Source: Gordonia sediminis (GTDB lineage Bacteria > Actinomycetota > Actinomycetes > Mycobacteriales > Mycobacteriaceae). Taken from it: a stretch of 64,000 nt of DNA. Positions 42,783 to 50,991 of this stretch are shown in pieces. A model generated the notes under the pieces. It was not told the DNA's origin and made no database searches. It saw only the letters and a list, made by a program, of their open reading frames with translations. Position 1 is the first letter of the stretch. Every line of letters begins with the position of its first letter. The stretch is from the NCBI GenBank assembly GCA_004193205.1, contig RZUM01000007.1, forward strand, positions 1-64,000. The letters are read 5' to 3'. The translations under genes and the position numbers were made by a program.

Positions 42783-43847
42783 ATGACCGCATCGAATACA
42801 GAGAAACAACGACTCGAGTCGTCGATCGCGCCGCACCTGGTCGTCGAGGGGCGCACCCCACGCCATCGCCCCGGCACCTACACCCCGCCCTACCCGTCGT
42901 TCTCGGCGCGGTTCGGCGAGGAGGTGACCGCCGTGGTGATGGCCTACTTCGGGGTACAGGTCGCCGACGCGGACAACCCCGCCCTCGCTGCCGCGGTCGC
43001 GGAGCTCGGTGGCTGGTTCGGCGACGAATCCGGGCCGGCGCACGCCGAACGTGCGCGATACGTCGACGGTGCGGGCTACACGACCGTCATCGGCATCGCC
43101 TACTGGGACCGGGTCGACACCTTCGACGAGTGGTACTCGACGACCGGGTCGGCGTGGCTCGATCCGGGCCGGTCCGCACCCGGCGTCGGCTACTTCCTCG
43201 AGCTCGTCACCCCGTCGGCGGAACGGTTCGAGACCGTGTTCTCCGCACCGGACAAGGCCGAGGGCGTCGCCCATATGGCACCCGGCATGAGTGGTGAGAT
43301 CGAGGAACACTTCTATTGGGGATCCATGCGGGATCGGTTGCCGGCCAGCCAATCCGATCCGCTGTATCCGTCCGGATTGCCCACCCTGACGATCGACGGG
43401 AACCTGCGCACGGTGACGCTGGGCGAGAACGCCTGCCTGATCCGTTCCGGGCAGGACATCACCGACACCGGGGACCGCGAGCGGGAACTCTATCTCGCTG
43501 ATGTGGAGCCGTCCCTGGTCGCCGGCATGGAGTTCCTGACCACCGACGGAAGGTCGGTCGGCTGCTACGACAACCGCTTCATGGTGGTGGTGGACGACGA
43601 CGGCCAACCCACATCCCGCACGTTCGGGATGAGCTGGTGGGTGGACACTGCTTCCCTGGAAGAGTGGGCGGCTTCGCACCCGACGCACCTGAAGATCTAC
43701 GGCGACGCGATGCGTCATCTGTCGACCTTCGGGCCCGAGACCCGGCTGCGTCTCTACCACGAGGTGACGGTGCCCGCCGGCACCGAGCAGCGATTCGGAT
43801 ATCTCGGCTGCCACGACCGGACGGGGTTGCTGCGTGCCGTCGTGTGA
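42783..43847 (+). CDS. oxd: Haem-dependent aldoxime dehydratase
   Basis: 354 residues from ATG 42783, with AAGGGGAG eight bases upstream; GTG 42774 lies inside that site. Matches the phenylacetaldoxime/alkylaldoxime dehydratase family in length and motifs: HLVVEGRTPRHRPGTYTPPYPSFSARFG, YFGVQ, HFYWGSMRDRLPASQSDPL, FGMSWWVDTASLEEWAASHPTHLKIYG (His299 or His302 is the likely proximal haem ligand) and RLRLYHEVTVPAG (candidate catalytic His326). Converts R-CH=NOH to R-CN. It follows the nitrilase by 33 bp: a complete two-step aldoxime pathway in one operon. Confidence 0.92.
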   Translation: MTASNTEKQRLESSIAPHLVVEGRTPRHRPGTYTPPYPSFSARFGEEVTAVVMAYFGVQVADADNPALAAAVAELGGWFGDESGPAHAERARYVDGAGYTTVIGIAYWDRVDTFDEWYSTTGSAWLDPGRSAPGVGYFLELVTPSAERFETVFSAPDKAEGVAHMAPGMSGEIEEHFYWGSMRDRLPASQSDPLYPSGLPTLTIDGNLRTVTLGENACLIRSGQDITDTGDRERELYLADVEPSLVAGMEFLTTDGRSVGCYDNRFMVVVDDDGQPTSRTFGMSWWVDTASLEEWAASHPTHLKIYGDAMRHLSTFGPETRLRLYHEVTVPAGTEQRFGYLGCHDRTGLLRAVV

Positions 43848-43942
43848 CACGCGGCCGGGAGCGGGGTCCGCGGGTGGCGACCAACCATCCGAGGGCCCCG
43901 CTCTTGTCACAGACAAATGACGCTCGCACAGGGTGTTTCGGG

Positions 43943-44020
43943 TCAGGCGGTCGTCCCGCCGTCGGTGGTGAGGATCGCGCCGTTGACGAACGACGCCTCA
44001 TCCGACATCAGCCACGCATC
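43943..44020 (-). pseudogene. C-terminal remnant of an SDR dehydrogenase gene
   Basis: On the minus strand the frame ending at the TGA 43943-43945 reads DAWLMSDEASFVNGAILTT followed by DGGTTA. That is the standard C-terminus of a short-chain dehydrogenase (LxSDxASFVxGAxLxxDGG). Nothing SDR-like precedes it: the upstream sequence is the promoter of the MFS gene. About 25 residues survive, so the rest has been deleted. Confidence 0.75.
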
Positions 44021-44023
44021 AAT

Positions 44024-44105
44024 CTCACATGTCGGGCCACGGGTTCACATGTGGGGCGCGGTTCGCTACGGTTCTAGTATGTGGGCTCGACGTTTCACTA
44101 TGTGA
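44024..44105. promoter_or_regulatory. Repeated CACATGTG-like palindromes upstream of MFS gene
   Basis: CTCACATGTCGG (44024-44035), CACATGTG (44046-44053, perfect) and TCACTATGTGA (44095-44105, perfect arms) share the TCAC/GTGA half-sites, and TAGTATGTGGG lies between them. Probably an operator array for the MFS gene at 44144. No regulator gene is adjacent. Confidence 0.4.
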
Positions 44106-44143
44106 GACGGCATGGTTCGGGGATCAAAGAGGGAGGTGGAGGG

Positions 44144-45367
44144 ATGGCGGCGACCCCCACGGTGTCGACCGTGCGACGGTGGAGCATTCTCGGCTGTTCG
44201 CTCATGGCTGCGTTGGCGACCGCCTCCATCGCCGGCGGAGTCGCCTTCCTCATCCCGGAACTGCAGAGCTCAGCGGGTATGTCGCTACCGCAGGCCTCCA
44301 CGCTCGCAGCTGCCGCCGGCGTGGGTCTGTTGCTCACGACGGTGCCCTGGGGATGGGCGCTGGATCGCCGCGGGGAGCGGGAGATCCTGCTCATCTCGCT
44401 GTCCGCGACGGTAGTCGTGACCGGTGCGGCCGTGGCCGCGGCTGCGACCCAGCAGGACTACTGGATCATCGGACTGCTGTTGCTGCTTGCCGGAGCCGTG
44501 TCGGCGTCGACGAACGGCGCCAGCGGACGGATCGTGGTTGGCTGGTTCCCGCCGGATCAACGGGGGACCGCGATGGGCATCCGGCAGATGGCCCAGCCGT
44601 TGGGCATTGGCGTGTGCGCGCTGACAGTTCCCGTGCTGGCCGAGCACTTCGGCGTGGCCGCCGGACTGTCGGTCTTCCTGGTAGTCGCCGTGATCGCACT
44701 GCTCGGGACGGTCGTGGGGATCATCGATCCACCGATGCACGCACCGGCCATGAACCCCGACGGCTCACCGGCTGTCGTCGAGAACCCCTACCGGCGAAGC
44801 TCGTACCTCATCCGGATCCACCTCGTCAGTGTGTTGTTGGTGATCCCGCAACTGATGCTGTGGACGTTTGTCCCGGTGTGGTTGATCGACGATCGGGGCT
44901 GGGCGGCGGCGACCGCAGGCGTGCTGGTCACCGTCACCCAGATCCTGGGTGCGCTCGGACGTATCGGGGCCGGTCGCTGGTCCGACGTCTGGGGGTCACG
45001 GATGCGGCCGGTGCAGGTGATCGCCATCGTGGGTGCGGTCCTCATGGCCGGTCTCGCGGTCACCGATCGGATCGGGACTCCGGTCGCGGTGATCTTCATG
45101 GTCGCCGCCTCGATCGTCGCCGTCGCCGACAACGGACTCGCCTTCACCGCGATCGCCGAGTACGCCGGACCGAGGTGGAGTGGCCGGGGTCTCGCGATCC
45201 AGAACACCGGACAATACCTGACCGCGTCGCTCAGCATCCCGGTGATCGGCGCCATCATCGCCGCGGCCGGCTACCCGGCGGCGTTCGGATTGGTGGCGCT
45301 GGCACCGCTGCTCGCCATCGGCATCGTCCCGGTCGGGCTTGAGGTCCGTGACGACTCGGACCACTGA
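44144..45367 (+). CDS. MFS transporter, 12-TM
   Basis: 407 residues from ATG 44144, with GGAGG seven bases upstream. Twelve hydrophobic helices. Major facilitator motif A between TM2 and TM3 is GWALDRRGEREILL; the repeat in the second half is GRIGAGRWSDVWGSRMRPVQ. TM5 contains MGIRQMAQPLGIGVCAL, typical of the NarK/OPA-like solute families rather than multidrug exporters. It may import the nitrile/aldoxime or the amine degraded by flanking clusters, but the position alone does not decide. Converges with the next gene. Confidence 0.85.
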   Translation: MAATPTVSTVRRWSILGCSLMAALATASIAGGVAFLIPELQSSAGMSLPQASTLAAAAGVGLLLTTVPWGWALDRRGEREILLISLSATVVVTGAAVAAAATQQDYWIIGLLLLLAGAVSASTNGASGRIVVGWFPPDQRGTAMGIRQMAQPLGIGVCALTVPVLAEHFGVAAGLSVFLVVAVIALLGTVVGIIDPPMHAPAMNPDGSPAVVENPYRRSSYLIRIHLVSVLLVIPQLMLWTFVPVWLIDDRGWAAATAGVLVTVTQILGALGRIGAGRWSDVWGSRMRPVQVIAIVGAVLMAGLAVTDRIGTPVAVIFMVAASIVAVADNGLAFTAIAEYAGPRWSGRGLAIQNTGQYLTASLSIPVIGAIIAAAGYPAAFGLVALAPLLAIGIVPVGLEVRDDSDH

Positions 45368-45388
45368 GGTCGACACCCGTCGAGCCGG

Positions 45389-46075
45389 CTACCCGGCGGA
45401 TCCGACGAGTCGAAGCTGACGCCGGGTGGCCTGGCGCCACGGAGAAACAAGTGTCTCGAAGTGTGCCGGAGTGAAACTCGAGCCCACGAGATCGCCCACC
45501 GACAGCGCTGCCGCTGCATCCCTGATCGTCGCCGCTTCCTCGGGCGTGATCAGGTTCTCGGGTCGCGGTGCCGCGATGTTGCCGAAGCGAGGTTCCCAGG
45601 CTGCGGCCTGCGAGCGATACCACTGGTCCAGGCGACCCGTTTCGACAGCGACGTCGCGGGCATGCGCCCATGCGCCGAGCCGGCGGTGACTATCGGCACC
45701 GAGATCGAACCTGGCAGACCCGGTGTCATCGATCTGCTCGGAAACCTCGAGGGCGTGCGTGACGACGGGGCGCCAATTGGGTCCGAACGCCCGATGACAC
45801 TCGACGTCGGAGACCTCGAACCGGTCCATGAGGTCGAGCACGTCGGCGACGGTGTCCGCAGACAGGTCGTAGTTGCCGGGCAGATGTGGTGAGAGTAGCT
45901 GGAAGACAACGAATGCCTCCCCACGTCGCGGAGTGCTGCGCAGGAGAAGATCGAGAACACCCGTGTGGACGTCGGTGGTGAAGACACCTCGCGGCGACAC
46001 AGACTGTCGCAGAAAACGTGCAGCGTTGTCCGGCAGCGACCACAGTCGGTCGATGATCTCGGCGTCTGCAATCAT
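45389..46075 (-). CDS. Hypothetical protein
   Basis: 228 residues if started at ATG 46075, which has AGAGG four bases upstream; ATG 46087 and ATG 46129 are in frame, but the last overlaps a palindromic operator. Soluble, mostly helical, no signal peptide. Recognisable stretches such as IIDRLWSLPDNAARFLRQ, FQLLSPHLPGNYDLSADTVADVLDLMDRF and FGPNWRPVVTHALEVSEQI match no family I know. It is divergent from the DgcA-like demethylase and shares its regulator site, so it may belong to the same regulon. Confidence 0.65.
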   Translation of the reverse strand: MIADAEIIDRLWSLPDNAARFLRQSVSPRGVFTTDVHTGVLDLLLRSTPRRGEAFVVFQLLSPHLPGNYDLSADTVADVLDLMDRFEVSDVECHRAFGPNWRPVVTHALEVSEQIDDTGSARFDLGADSHRRLGAWAHARDVAVETGRLDQWYRSQAAAWEPRFGNIAAPRPENLITPEEAATIRDAAAALSVGDLVGSSFTPAHFETLVSPWRQATRRQLRLVGSAG

Positions 46076-46126
46076 CGGGCCTCTCATTTCTGTGGATTCG
46101 AGTCCTCGTCGGAGCTCTGATGTGCT

Positions 46127-46140
46127 CATGATATATGAGT
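46127..46140. promoter_or_regulatory. ACTGATATATCAGT-type site, demethylase/hypothetical divergent promoter
   Basis: CATGATATATGAGT matches 11 of 14 positions of the consensus ACTGATATATCAGT shared by seven other sites in 46-61 kb. Upstream of both the hypothetical gene and the DgcA-like gene (46313). Confidence 0.5.
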
Positions 46141-46312
46141 CGTGTATCGACGATAGTGCAGGCGTTCCATGAGGTCAAGGGGTCGGTTGCGGTCTCGCGC
46201 ACCGCGCGAATTCGATCGTCGTGACGCTTGACCGACGCACGTAGGTGACATACCTTGCAAACAGCACGATGTGTTAGAAGGCACGTCAAATATTTCAGAA
46301 GGTCGGACCGGA

Positions 46313-48361
46313 ATGTCACACCAGCTCATCGACCCGCTGCTTCAACCCTTCACCCTGAAGAACGTCACCCTGCGGAACCGGGTGGTCAGCACGTCGCACG
46401 AACCCTCCTACACCGAGGAGGGCATGCCCAAGCGGCGCTATCGCCTCTACCACGAGGAGAAGGCGAAAGGTGGGATCGGGCTGACCATGATCGGCGGTTC
46501 GGCCGTGGTGGCACCGGATAGTCCTGCGGCGTTCGGCAACTTGCACGTCTACGAGGACGAGATCGTGCCGTGGTTCCGCGAACTCGCCTATGGCGTGCAC
46601 GAACACGGCGCGGCGGTGATGTGCCAGATCACCCATCTCGGGCGGCGTACGAGCAACTACGACGGCGACTGGCTTCCAGTGATCGCGCCGTCGCCGATCC
46701 GCGAACCGGCGCACCGTTCCTTTCCGAAGGCGGCCGAGGAGTGGGATATGGACCGCATCGTCCGTGCCTATGCCGACGCCACCGAGCGTTGTCGCGAGGC
46801 CGGTCTCGACGGCATCGAACTCGAGGCGTACACACACCTCCTGGACTCCTTCTGGTCGCCCTTGACCAATCAACGTGACGATGAGTACGGAATGGCCAGC
46901 CTCGAGGACCGGCTGCGTTTCCCGCTGCGGGTCATTCGCGCTGTGCGTGAAGCTGCCGGACCTGATTTCGCCGTCGGGATCCGGATGTCGCTCGACGAGG
47001 ACATGCCCGGCGGGCTGCAATGGGACGACGGCGTCGCGATTGCGCAGCGCGTCGTCGAGGAGGGCGTCGACTTCATCAGTGTGATCAAGGGATACATGGC
47101 CAGCGACGAGGCGCTGTCGCGGGTCATTCCTCCGATGGGCACCCCGGTGGCGCCGCACCTCGACTTCGCCGGCGCGGTCAAGCGGGCCGTCTCGGTCCCG
47201 GTAATGCATGCCTCGCGCATCAACGACGTGGCGACTGCCCGTCACGCGATCCGCGACGGACTCGTCGATCTCGTCGGCATGACCCGCGCGCACATCGCCG
47301 ATCCCCACATCGTGGCGAAAATCCAAGCGGGTCAGGAAGATCGGATTCGTCCCTGCGTGGGGGCGAGCTATTGCCTCGACGAGATCTACCAGAATCGCGA
47401 TGCGAAGTGCGTCCACAATCCGTCGACCGGACGTGAGGATCGGATTCCGCACGATGTCCCGGCGGCCAGCGGCCCGGCGCGGACCGCGGTGGTCGTCGGG
47501 GCCGGCCCTGCCGGACTCGAGGCGGCGCGCGTGCTGGCCGAGCGTGGGCACCGCGTGGTCGTGTTCGAGGCGGCCGACGCCGCGGGCGGGCAGATCCGTC
47601 TCGCCGCGTCCTCGCCACGCCGCCGCGATCTGATCAGCATCGTCGAATGGCGGCTCGACGAGTGCAAGCGGCTCGACGTCGACATCCGCACGAGCGCGTA
47701 TGCCGAAGCGGACGACGTCCTCGCCGAGAACCCGGACATCGTGGTGATCGCGACGGGCGGCATGCCGAACAACGAGTTTCTCGCCGAAGGATCCGCGCTG
47801 GTGACCGACGCCTGGGACATCCTCTGTGGTGCGGTTCGACCGCACGGCGAGGTCATGTTCTACGACGACAACGGCGGGCATCCCGGCCTGGACGCGACCG
47901 AGATGATCGCGCGCACCGGGACCCCGGTCGAGTTCGTGACGCCCGAGCGGACGTTGGCGCCGGACGTGGGTGGGGTGAACTATCCCGGTTACTTCAAGGT
48001 CTTCGCCGAACACGACGTCCGGGTGACCCTGAACGAACGCGTGACCGGAGTCCGGCGCAAGGACGGCCGCCTCGAGGTCGACCTCTACAACGAGTACGCG
48101 CATGCGACCCGGCAACGCGTCGTGGATCAGGTCGTCGTCGAGCACGGCACGCTGCCGCTCGATGACCTGTACTTCGAATTGGTGCCGGGATCGACGAACC
48201 TGGGCGAGGTCGACCAGCAGGCGTTGATCGATGTGAAGCCGCAGGAGGTCACCCGGAACCCGGAGGGCGGCTACCAGCTCTTCCGGATCGGCGATGCCGT
48301 CGCCAGCCGCAACATCCATGCCGCGGTCTACGACGCGTTCCGTCTCTGCCTGGTGCTCTGA
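46313..48361 (+). CDS. FMN/FAD-dependent N-demethylase, DgcA / N-methylproline demethylase-like
   Basis: 682 residues from ATG 46313. Two parts: an old-yellow-enzyme TIM barrel (residues ~1-370; STSHEPSYTEEGMPKRRYRLYHEEKAKGGIGLTMIGG, MCQITHLGRRTS, RMSLDEDMPGGLQWDDGV) and a C-terminal FAD/NAD domain starting TAVVVGAGPAGLEAARVLAERGHRVVVFEA. This is the trimethylamine dehydrogenase / 2,4-dienoyl-CoA reductase architecture; the barrel sequence is closest to dimethylglycine or N-methylproline demethylases. The Fe-S segment is CVGASYC...C (Cys348, Cys354, Cys366), with Ala351 where the second ligand of the trimethylamine dehydrogenase CxxCxxC is expected. Likely oxidative N-demethylation of a tertiary amine made by the Rieske oxygenase. 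Confidence 0.82.
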   Translation: MSHQLIDPLLQPFTLKNVTLRNRVVSTSHEPSYTEEGMPKRRYRLYHEEKAKGGIGLTMIGGSAVVAPDSPAAFGNLHVYEDEIVPWFRELAYGVHEHGAAVMCQITHLGRRTSNYDGDWLPVIAPSPIREPAHRSFPKAAEEWDMDRIVRAYADATERCREAGLDGIELEAYTHLLDSFWSPLTNQRDDEYGMASLEDRLRFPLRVIRAVREAAGPDFAVGIRMSLDEDMPGGLQWDDGVAIAQRVVEEGVDFISVIKGYMASDEALSRVIPPMGTPVAPHLDFAGAVKRAVSVPVMHASRINDVATARHAIRDGLVDLVGMTRAHIADPHIVAKIQAGQEDRIRPCVGASYCLDEIYQNRDAKCVHNPSTGREDRIPHDVPAASGPARTAVVVGAGPAGLEAARVLAERGHRVVVFEAADAAGGQIRLAASSPRRRDLISIVEWRLDECKRLDVDIRTSAYAEADDVLAENPDIVVIATGGMPNNEFLAEGSALVTDAWDILCGAVRPHGEVMFYDDNGGHPGLDATEMIARTGTPVEFVTPERTLAPDVGGVNYPGYFKVFAEHDVRVTLNERVTGVRRKDGRLEVDLYNEYAHATRQRVVDQVVVEHGTLPLDDLYFELVPGSTNLGEVDQQALIDVKPQEVTRNPEGGYQLFRIGDAVASRNIHAAVYDAFRLCLVL

Positions 48362-48371
48362 AACCACGCCG

Positions 48372-48435
48372 ACGATCGACCCCGCTGCTCATCTTCTCGC
48401 CGCACGCGAAGGAGCGAGCAGGCGGGGTCGATCGT
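48372..48435. terminator. Hairpin between convergent demethylase and GntR genes
   Basis: ACGATCGACCCCGC (48372-48385) and GCGGGGTCGATCGT (48422-48435) are perfect 14-bp complements with a 36-nt spacer. The right arm ends 4 bp before the GntR stop codon. Bidirectional terminator. Confidence 0.7.
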
Positions 48436-48439
48436 TTCG

Positions 48440-49108
48440 TCAGAACATCTTTCGGATGCCGTCCTCGAACTCGCGAACATGTGTCTCCGCCAGAAGCCGG
48501 GCTCGCTCGCCGTCGCGGTCCAGGATCGCCGTGAGCACCTCGGATTGTCCATGCACGTGGTGATTGAGATCGGGCAGTCGTTCCCGGGCGAGATTCCACA
48601 TCCGGACCGACAGATCGAGACTCTGGCTGAGCATGTCCAGCAGGTACGGGTTGTGTGACATGCGATGAATCGCGCGGTGGACGTCGACGTCGAGCGAGAG
48701 AAGTACTTCCGGATCGGTGGTCGCGTCCAGCTCGTCCACCAGTGCGTGGAGTTCCTGACGCTCTTCGTACGTGGCCTCGGCGGCGGCACGCTCCGCCGCC
48801 AGTCCCTCCAGCCGCTCACGGATGTCGCAGATGGCCTCGAGGTCGGCAAGGTGTAGGTCGGCGACATAGCTCCCGCTGCGCGGGTAGACGACGACGAGGC
48901 GCCCGTAGGCGAGGCGCTTGATCGCCTCCCGGACGGGGGTGCGTCCCACGCCGAGTTCGGCGGCGAGTTGTTCCTCCTCGATCGGGGCACCGGGCGCGAG
49001 TTCGAGGGACACGATCTTGTCTCTGATCGCGTCGAATGCCTGATCGGAGAGCAGCCGCGCCCCGGCAGCCCGGCGGCGGTCCGCATTCGCCGAACGTGCA
49101 CCTGCCAT
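48440..49108 (-). CDS. GntR-family regulator, FCD subgroup (1)
   Basis: 222 residues from ATG 49108, with AAGGAAGG seven bases upstream. Winged helix: AFDAIRDKIVSLELAPGAPIEEEQLAAELGVGRTPVREAIKRLAYGRLVVVYPRSGSYVADL. FCD domain with the metal-binding residues Asp and His (DVDVHRAIHRMSHNPYLLDML; LNHHVHGQSEVLTAIL; ETHVREFEDGI). It is divergent from a second, related GntR gene, and two ACTGATATATCAGT-type sites lie in the gap. Candidate controller of the amine/folate regulon. Confidence 0.88.
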   Translation of the reverse strand: MAGARSANADRRRAAGARLLSDQAFDAIRDKIVSLELAPGAPIEEEQLAAELGVGRTPVREAIKRLAYGRLVVVYPRSGSYVADLHLADLEAICDIRERLEGLAAERAAAEATYEERQELHALVDELDATTDPEVLLSLDVDVHRAIHRMSHNPYLLDMLSQSLDLSVRMWNLARERLPDLNHHVHGQSEVLTAILDRDGERARLLAETHVREFEDGIRKMF

Positions 49109-49145
49109 GCCTGGGCCTTCCTTGCGAGAAACACAATGCAGTCCC

Positions 49146-49159
49146 ACTGAGATGTCAGT
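49146..49159. promoter_or_regulatory. ACTGATATATCAGT-type site, GntR1 promoter
   Basis: ACTGAGATGTCAGT matches 12 of 14 consensus positions; arms ACTGA/TCAGT are perfect. It begins 38 bp upstream of the GntR1 ATG. A half-site ACATCAGT follows at 49173-49180. Confidence 0.55.
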
Positions 49160-49227
49160 GTGTATCGACCGTACATCAGTCGGGGTGGATAGTGAGAGCG
49201 GCCGCGTGGGCGACGCGCTTCACCGAC

Positions 49228-49241
49228 ATTGATATATCATT
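49228..49241. promoter_or_regulatory. ACTGATATATCAGT-type site, GntR2 promoter
   Basis: ATTGATATATCATT contains the perfect 10-bp palindrome TGATATATCA and matches 12 of 14 consensus positions. It lies 60 bp upstream of the GntR2 ATG. Confidence 0.6.
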
Positions 49242-49301
49242 GTTCGCGCAGAGCAGTGGCGGCTGAGGACATCCCCACCACGTATGGAAAGGGGGCGGGT
49301 G

Positions 49302-49976
49302 ATGACAGTTATGGGACCGGACATGGTGGACGTCGATCCGGAGACCATGTCGCTGGCGGACCGGGCGTACCTGGCCATCCGCGACAAACTGATCATGCTC
49401 GACATCCGGCCCAACGAGGCCGTCGTCGAGAGCGAACTGGCGACTCAGCTCGGTGTGGGACGCACACCGGTTCGCGAGGCGCTGAAGCGACTGGAAGCCG
49501 ATCGGCTCGTCGTGTCCTTCCCTCGGCGAGGAACCTTCGCCACCGGCGTCGACGTTGCCGACCTGCGGCACATCTCGCAGATCCGCATGAGCCTGGAGCC
49601 GGTCGCAGCACGAACCGCCGCCGAGTCCGCCTCGTCTGCCATGCGTCAACAGCTGATCGAGCTGGCCGACCGGATCGAGGCCCTCGACCTCGACAACATC
49701 GAGCGTCATGAACTAATGCGCTGGGATGTGCGCGTGCATCGCGCGATCTACCGTGCCGCCGGCAATCCGCACCTCGAGGATGTGCTGGTCCGCTACGACA
49801 ACCTCGCCAGCCGAATCTTCTGTCTGTTCCTCGACCGGCTGCCCACGGTCGCCAAGCATGTGGCCGAGCACATCGAACTCCTGCGCACCATAGCGGCGGG
49901 TGATGCCGACGCTGCTGCGCAGATCGCCCTCGATCACGTGACCGGCTTCGAGGAGTCCGTCCGCGCGATCGTCTGA
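49302..49976 (+). CDS. GntR-family regulator, FCD subgroup (2)
   Basis: 224 residues from ATG 49302; upstream in-frame starts exist, but AAAGGGGG is seven bases from this one. HTH: SLADRAYLAIRDKLIMLDIRPNEAVVESELATQLGVGRTPVREALKRLEADRLVVSFPRRGTFATGV. FCD domain: [74 protein letters not shown] with the Asp/His set for metal. A sequence relative of the divergent GntR; the two may form an antagonistic or duplicated pair acting on the same palindrome. Confidence 0.88.
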   Translation: MTVMGPDMVDVDPETMSLADRAYLAIRDKLIMLDIRPNEAVVESELATQLGVGRTPVREALKRLEADRLVVSFPRRGTFATGVDVADLRHISQIRMSLEPVAARTAAESASSAMRQQLIELADRIEALDLDNIERHELMRWDVRVHRAIYRAAGNPHLEDVLVRYDNLASRIFCLFLDRLPTVAKHVAEHIELLRTIAAGDADAAAQIALDHVTGFEESVRAIV

Positions 49977-50031
49977 GCGTCGCATGTAGGGCGGATCATA
50001 GTCCCAACTCGAATCCGACATTTGATCGACA

Positions 50032-50045
50032 ACTGGTATATCTTC
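50032..50045. promoter_or_regulatory. ACTGATATATCAGT-type site between GntR2 and IclR genes
   Basis: ACTGGTATATCTTC matches 10 of 14 consensus positions, with an additional GATAT right after. It is 110 bp before the IclR start. Weaker than the other sites. Confidence 0.4.
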
Positions 50046-50155
50046 TGATATTTTGGGCGAATGGCGCTGGTCAGCCCCTTTCGTCGGGGTTGAAAGGCCA
50101 TGGGCGCCGCGCTGCGGATTGGGTAGTGCGGCGATATTTTGCGTATGGTTGCGCT

Positions 50156-50938
50156 ATGAGCAACCCGAGTTCCGAGGCCACCGGCGGTGGTGTGCAGTCG
50201 GTCGACCGCGCCATTCAGGTGCTCGAGATTCTCGCCCGACTCGGGGAGGCCGGTGTCACCGAAGTCGCCGCCGACGTCGGGGTGCACAAGTCGACCGCCT
50301 CGCGGCTCCTGTCCGCTCTGGAAGAGCGCGAGATGGTGGAGCAATCCCAAGAGCGAGGAAAGTACCGACTGGGCTTCGGGGTTCTCCGTCTCGCCAGTGC
50401 CGTGCCCGGCCAACTCGACGTCACCCATCAGAGCCGTGAAGTCTCCGAGCGGCTCGCCGCGGACCTCGGGGAAACCGTCAACGTCGCCGTTCTGCGCTCC
50501 CATTTTGCGGTCAACGTCGACCAGGCCAAGGGCCCTGCAGCGGTCTCCACGCAGGACTGGCTTGGTGAGCTGACACCGCTGCACGCGACTTCCAGTGGAA
50601 AGGTTTTGATGGCCTACCTGCCGGAAGACGCCCGGCACGCGCTCCTCGAGGAGGCCGGTCTACAGCGGTTCACGAAGCGAACCGTCACTTCGGTCGACGA
50701 GGTCGATCGTGAGCTCGAACTGGTGGTGGCCAATGGCTTCGCCGTGGCAATCGAGGAGTTCGAAGAAGGTCTCAACGCGGTTGCCGCACCGATCCGGGAC
50801 CACCTGGGCGATGTGATCGCGGCGATCAGCATTTCCGGGCCCGTCTACCGTCTCAACGAGGCGAAGGCTCGCGAGAGCGCCGCTGCGGTGATCTCGGCAG
50901 CGGCCGAGATCAGCTGGCGTATGGGTTACCACGGCTGA
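50156..50938 (+). CDS. IclR-family transcriptional regulator
   Basis: 260 residues from ATG 50156 (MSNPSSEATGG). No Shine-Dalgarno, probably leaderless. Winged HTH: QSVDRAIQVLEILARLGEAGVTEVAADVGVHKSTASRLLSALEEREMVEQSQERGKYRLGFGVLRLA. Effector domain: HATSSGKVLMAYLPEDAR, GFAVAIEEFEEGLNAVAAPIRDHLGDVIAAISISGP. It precedes the Rieske ferredoxin/reductase/oxygenase genes on the same strand with a terminator between. Probable activator or repressor of that operon; TTGCGTA occurs in its own promoter and again at 51274. Confidence 0.88.
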   Translation: MSNPSSEATGGGVQSVDRAIQVLEILARLGEAGVTEVAADVGVHKSTASRLLSALEEREMVEQSQERGKYRLGFGVLRLASAVPGQLDVTHQSREVSERLAADLGETVNVAVLRSHFAVNVDQAKGPAAVSTQDWLGELTPLHATSSGKVLMAYLPEDARHALLEEAGLQRFTKRTVTSVDEVDRELELVVANGFAVAIEEFEEGLNAVAAPIRDHLGDVIAAISISGPVYRLNEAKARESAAAVISAAAEISWRMGYHG

Positions 50939-50959
50939 CAGTCCCCAAATCTGCCGATT

Positions 50960-50991
50960 CGGCCCGCATCGCCCAGTAGCGATGCGGGCCG
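50960..50991 (+). terminator. Hairpin terminator after IclR gene
   Basis: CGGCCCGCATCGC (50960-50972) and GCGATGCGGGCCG (50979-50991), a perfect 13-bp stem with a 6-nt loop, 20 bp after the IclR stop. The remaining gap to 51358 holds no gene; CGTAATACG (51276-51284) is a small palindrome that may be a regulator site. Confidence 0.8.

Noticed and set aside
41706-43916. 736-codon open frame antisense to the nitrilase and aldoxime dehydratase
   Set aside because: It spans two well-identified genes on the other strand, has no recognisable domain and is a codon-bias shadow.
46316-48367. 683-codon open frame antisense to the DgcA-like gene
   Set aside because: In high-GC coding DNA the antisense frame is often open by codon bias. 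It has no family motif, while the sense frame is a full flavoenzyme.
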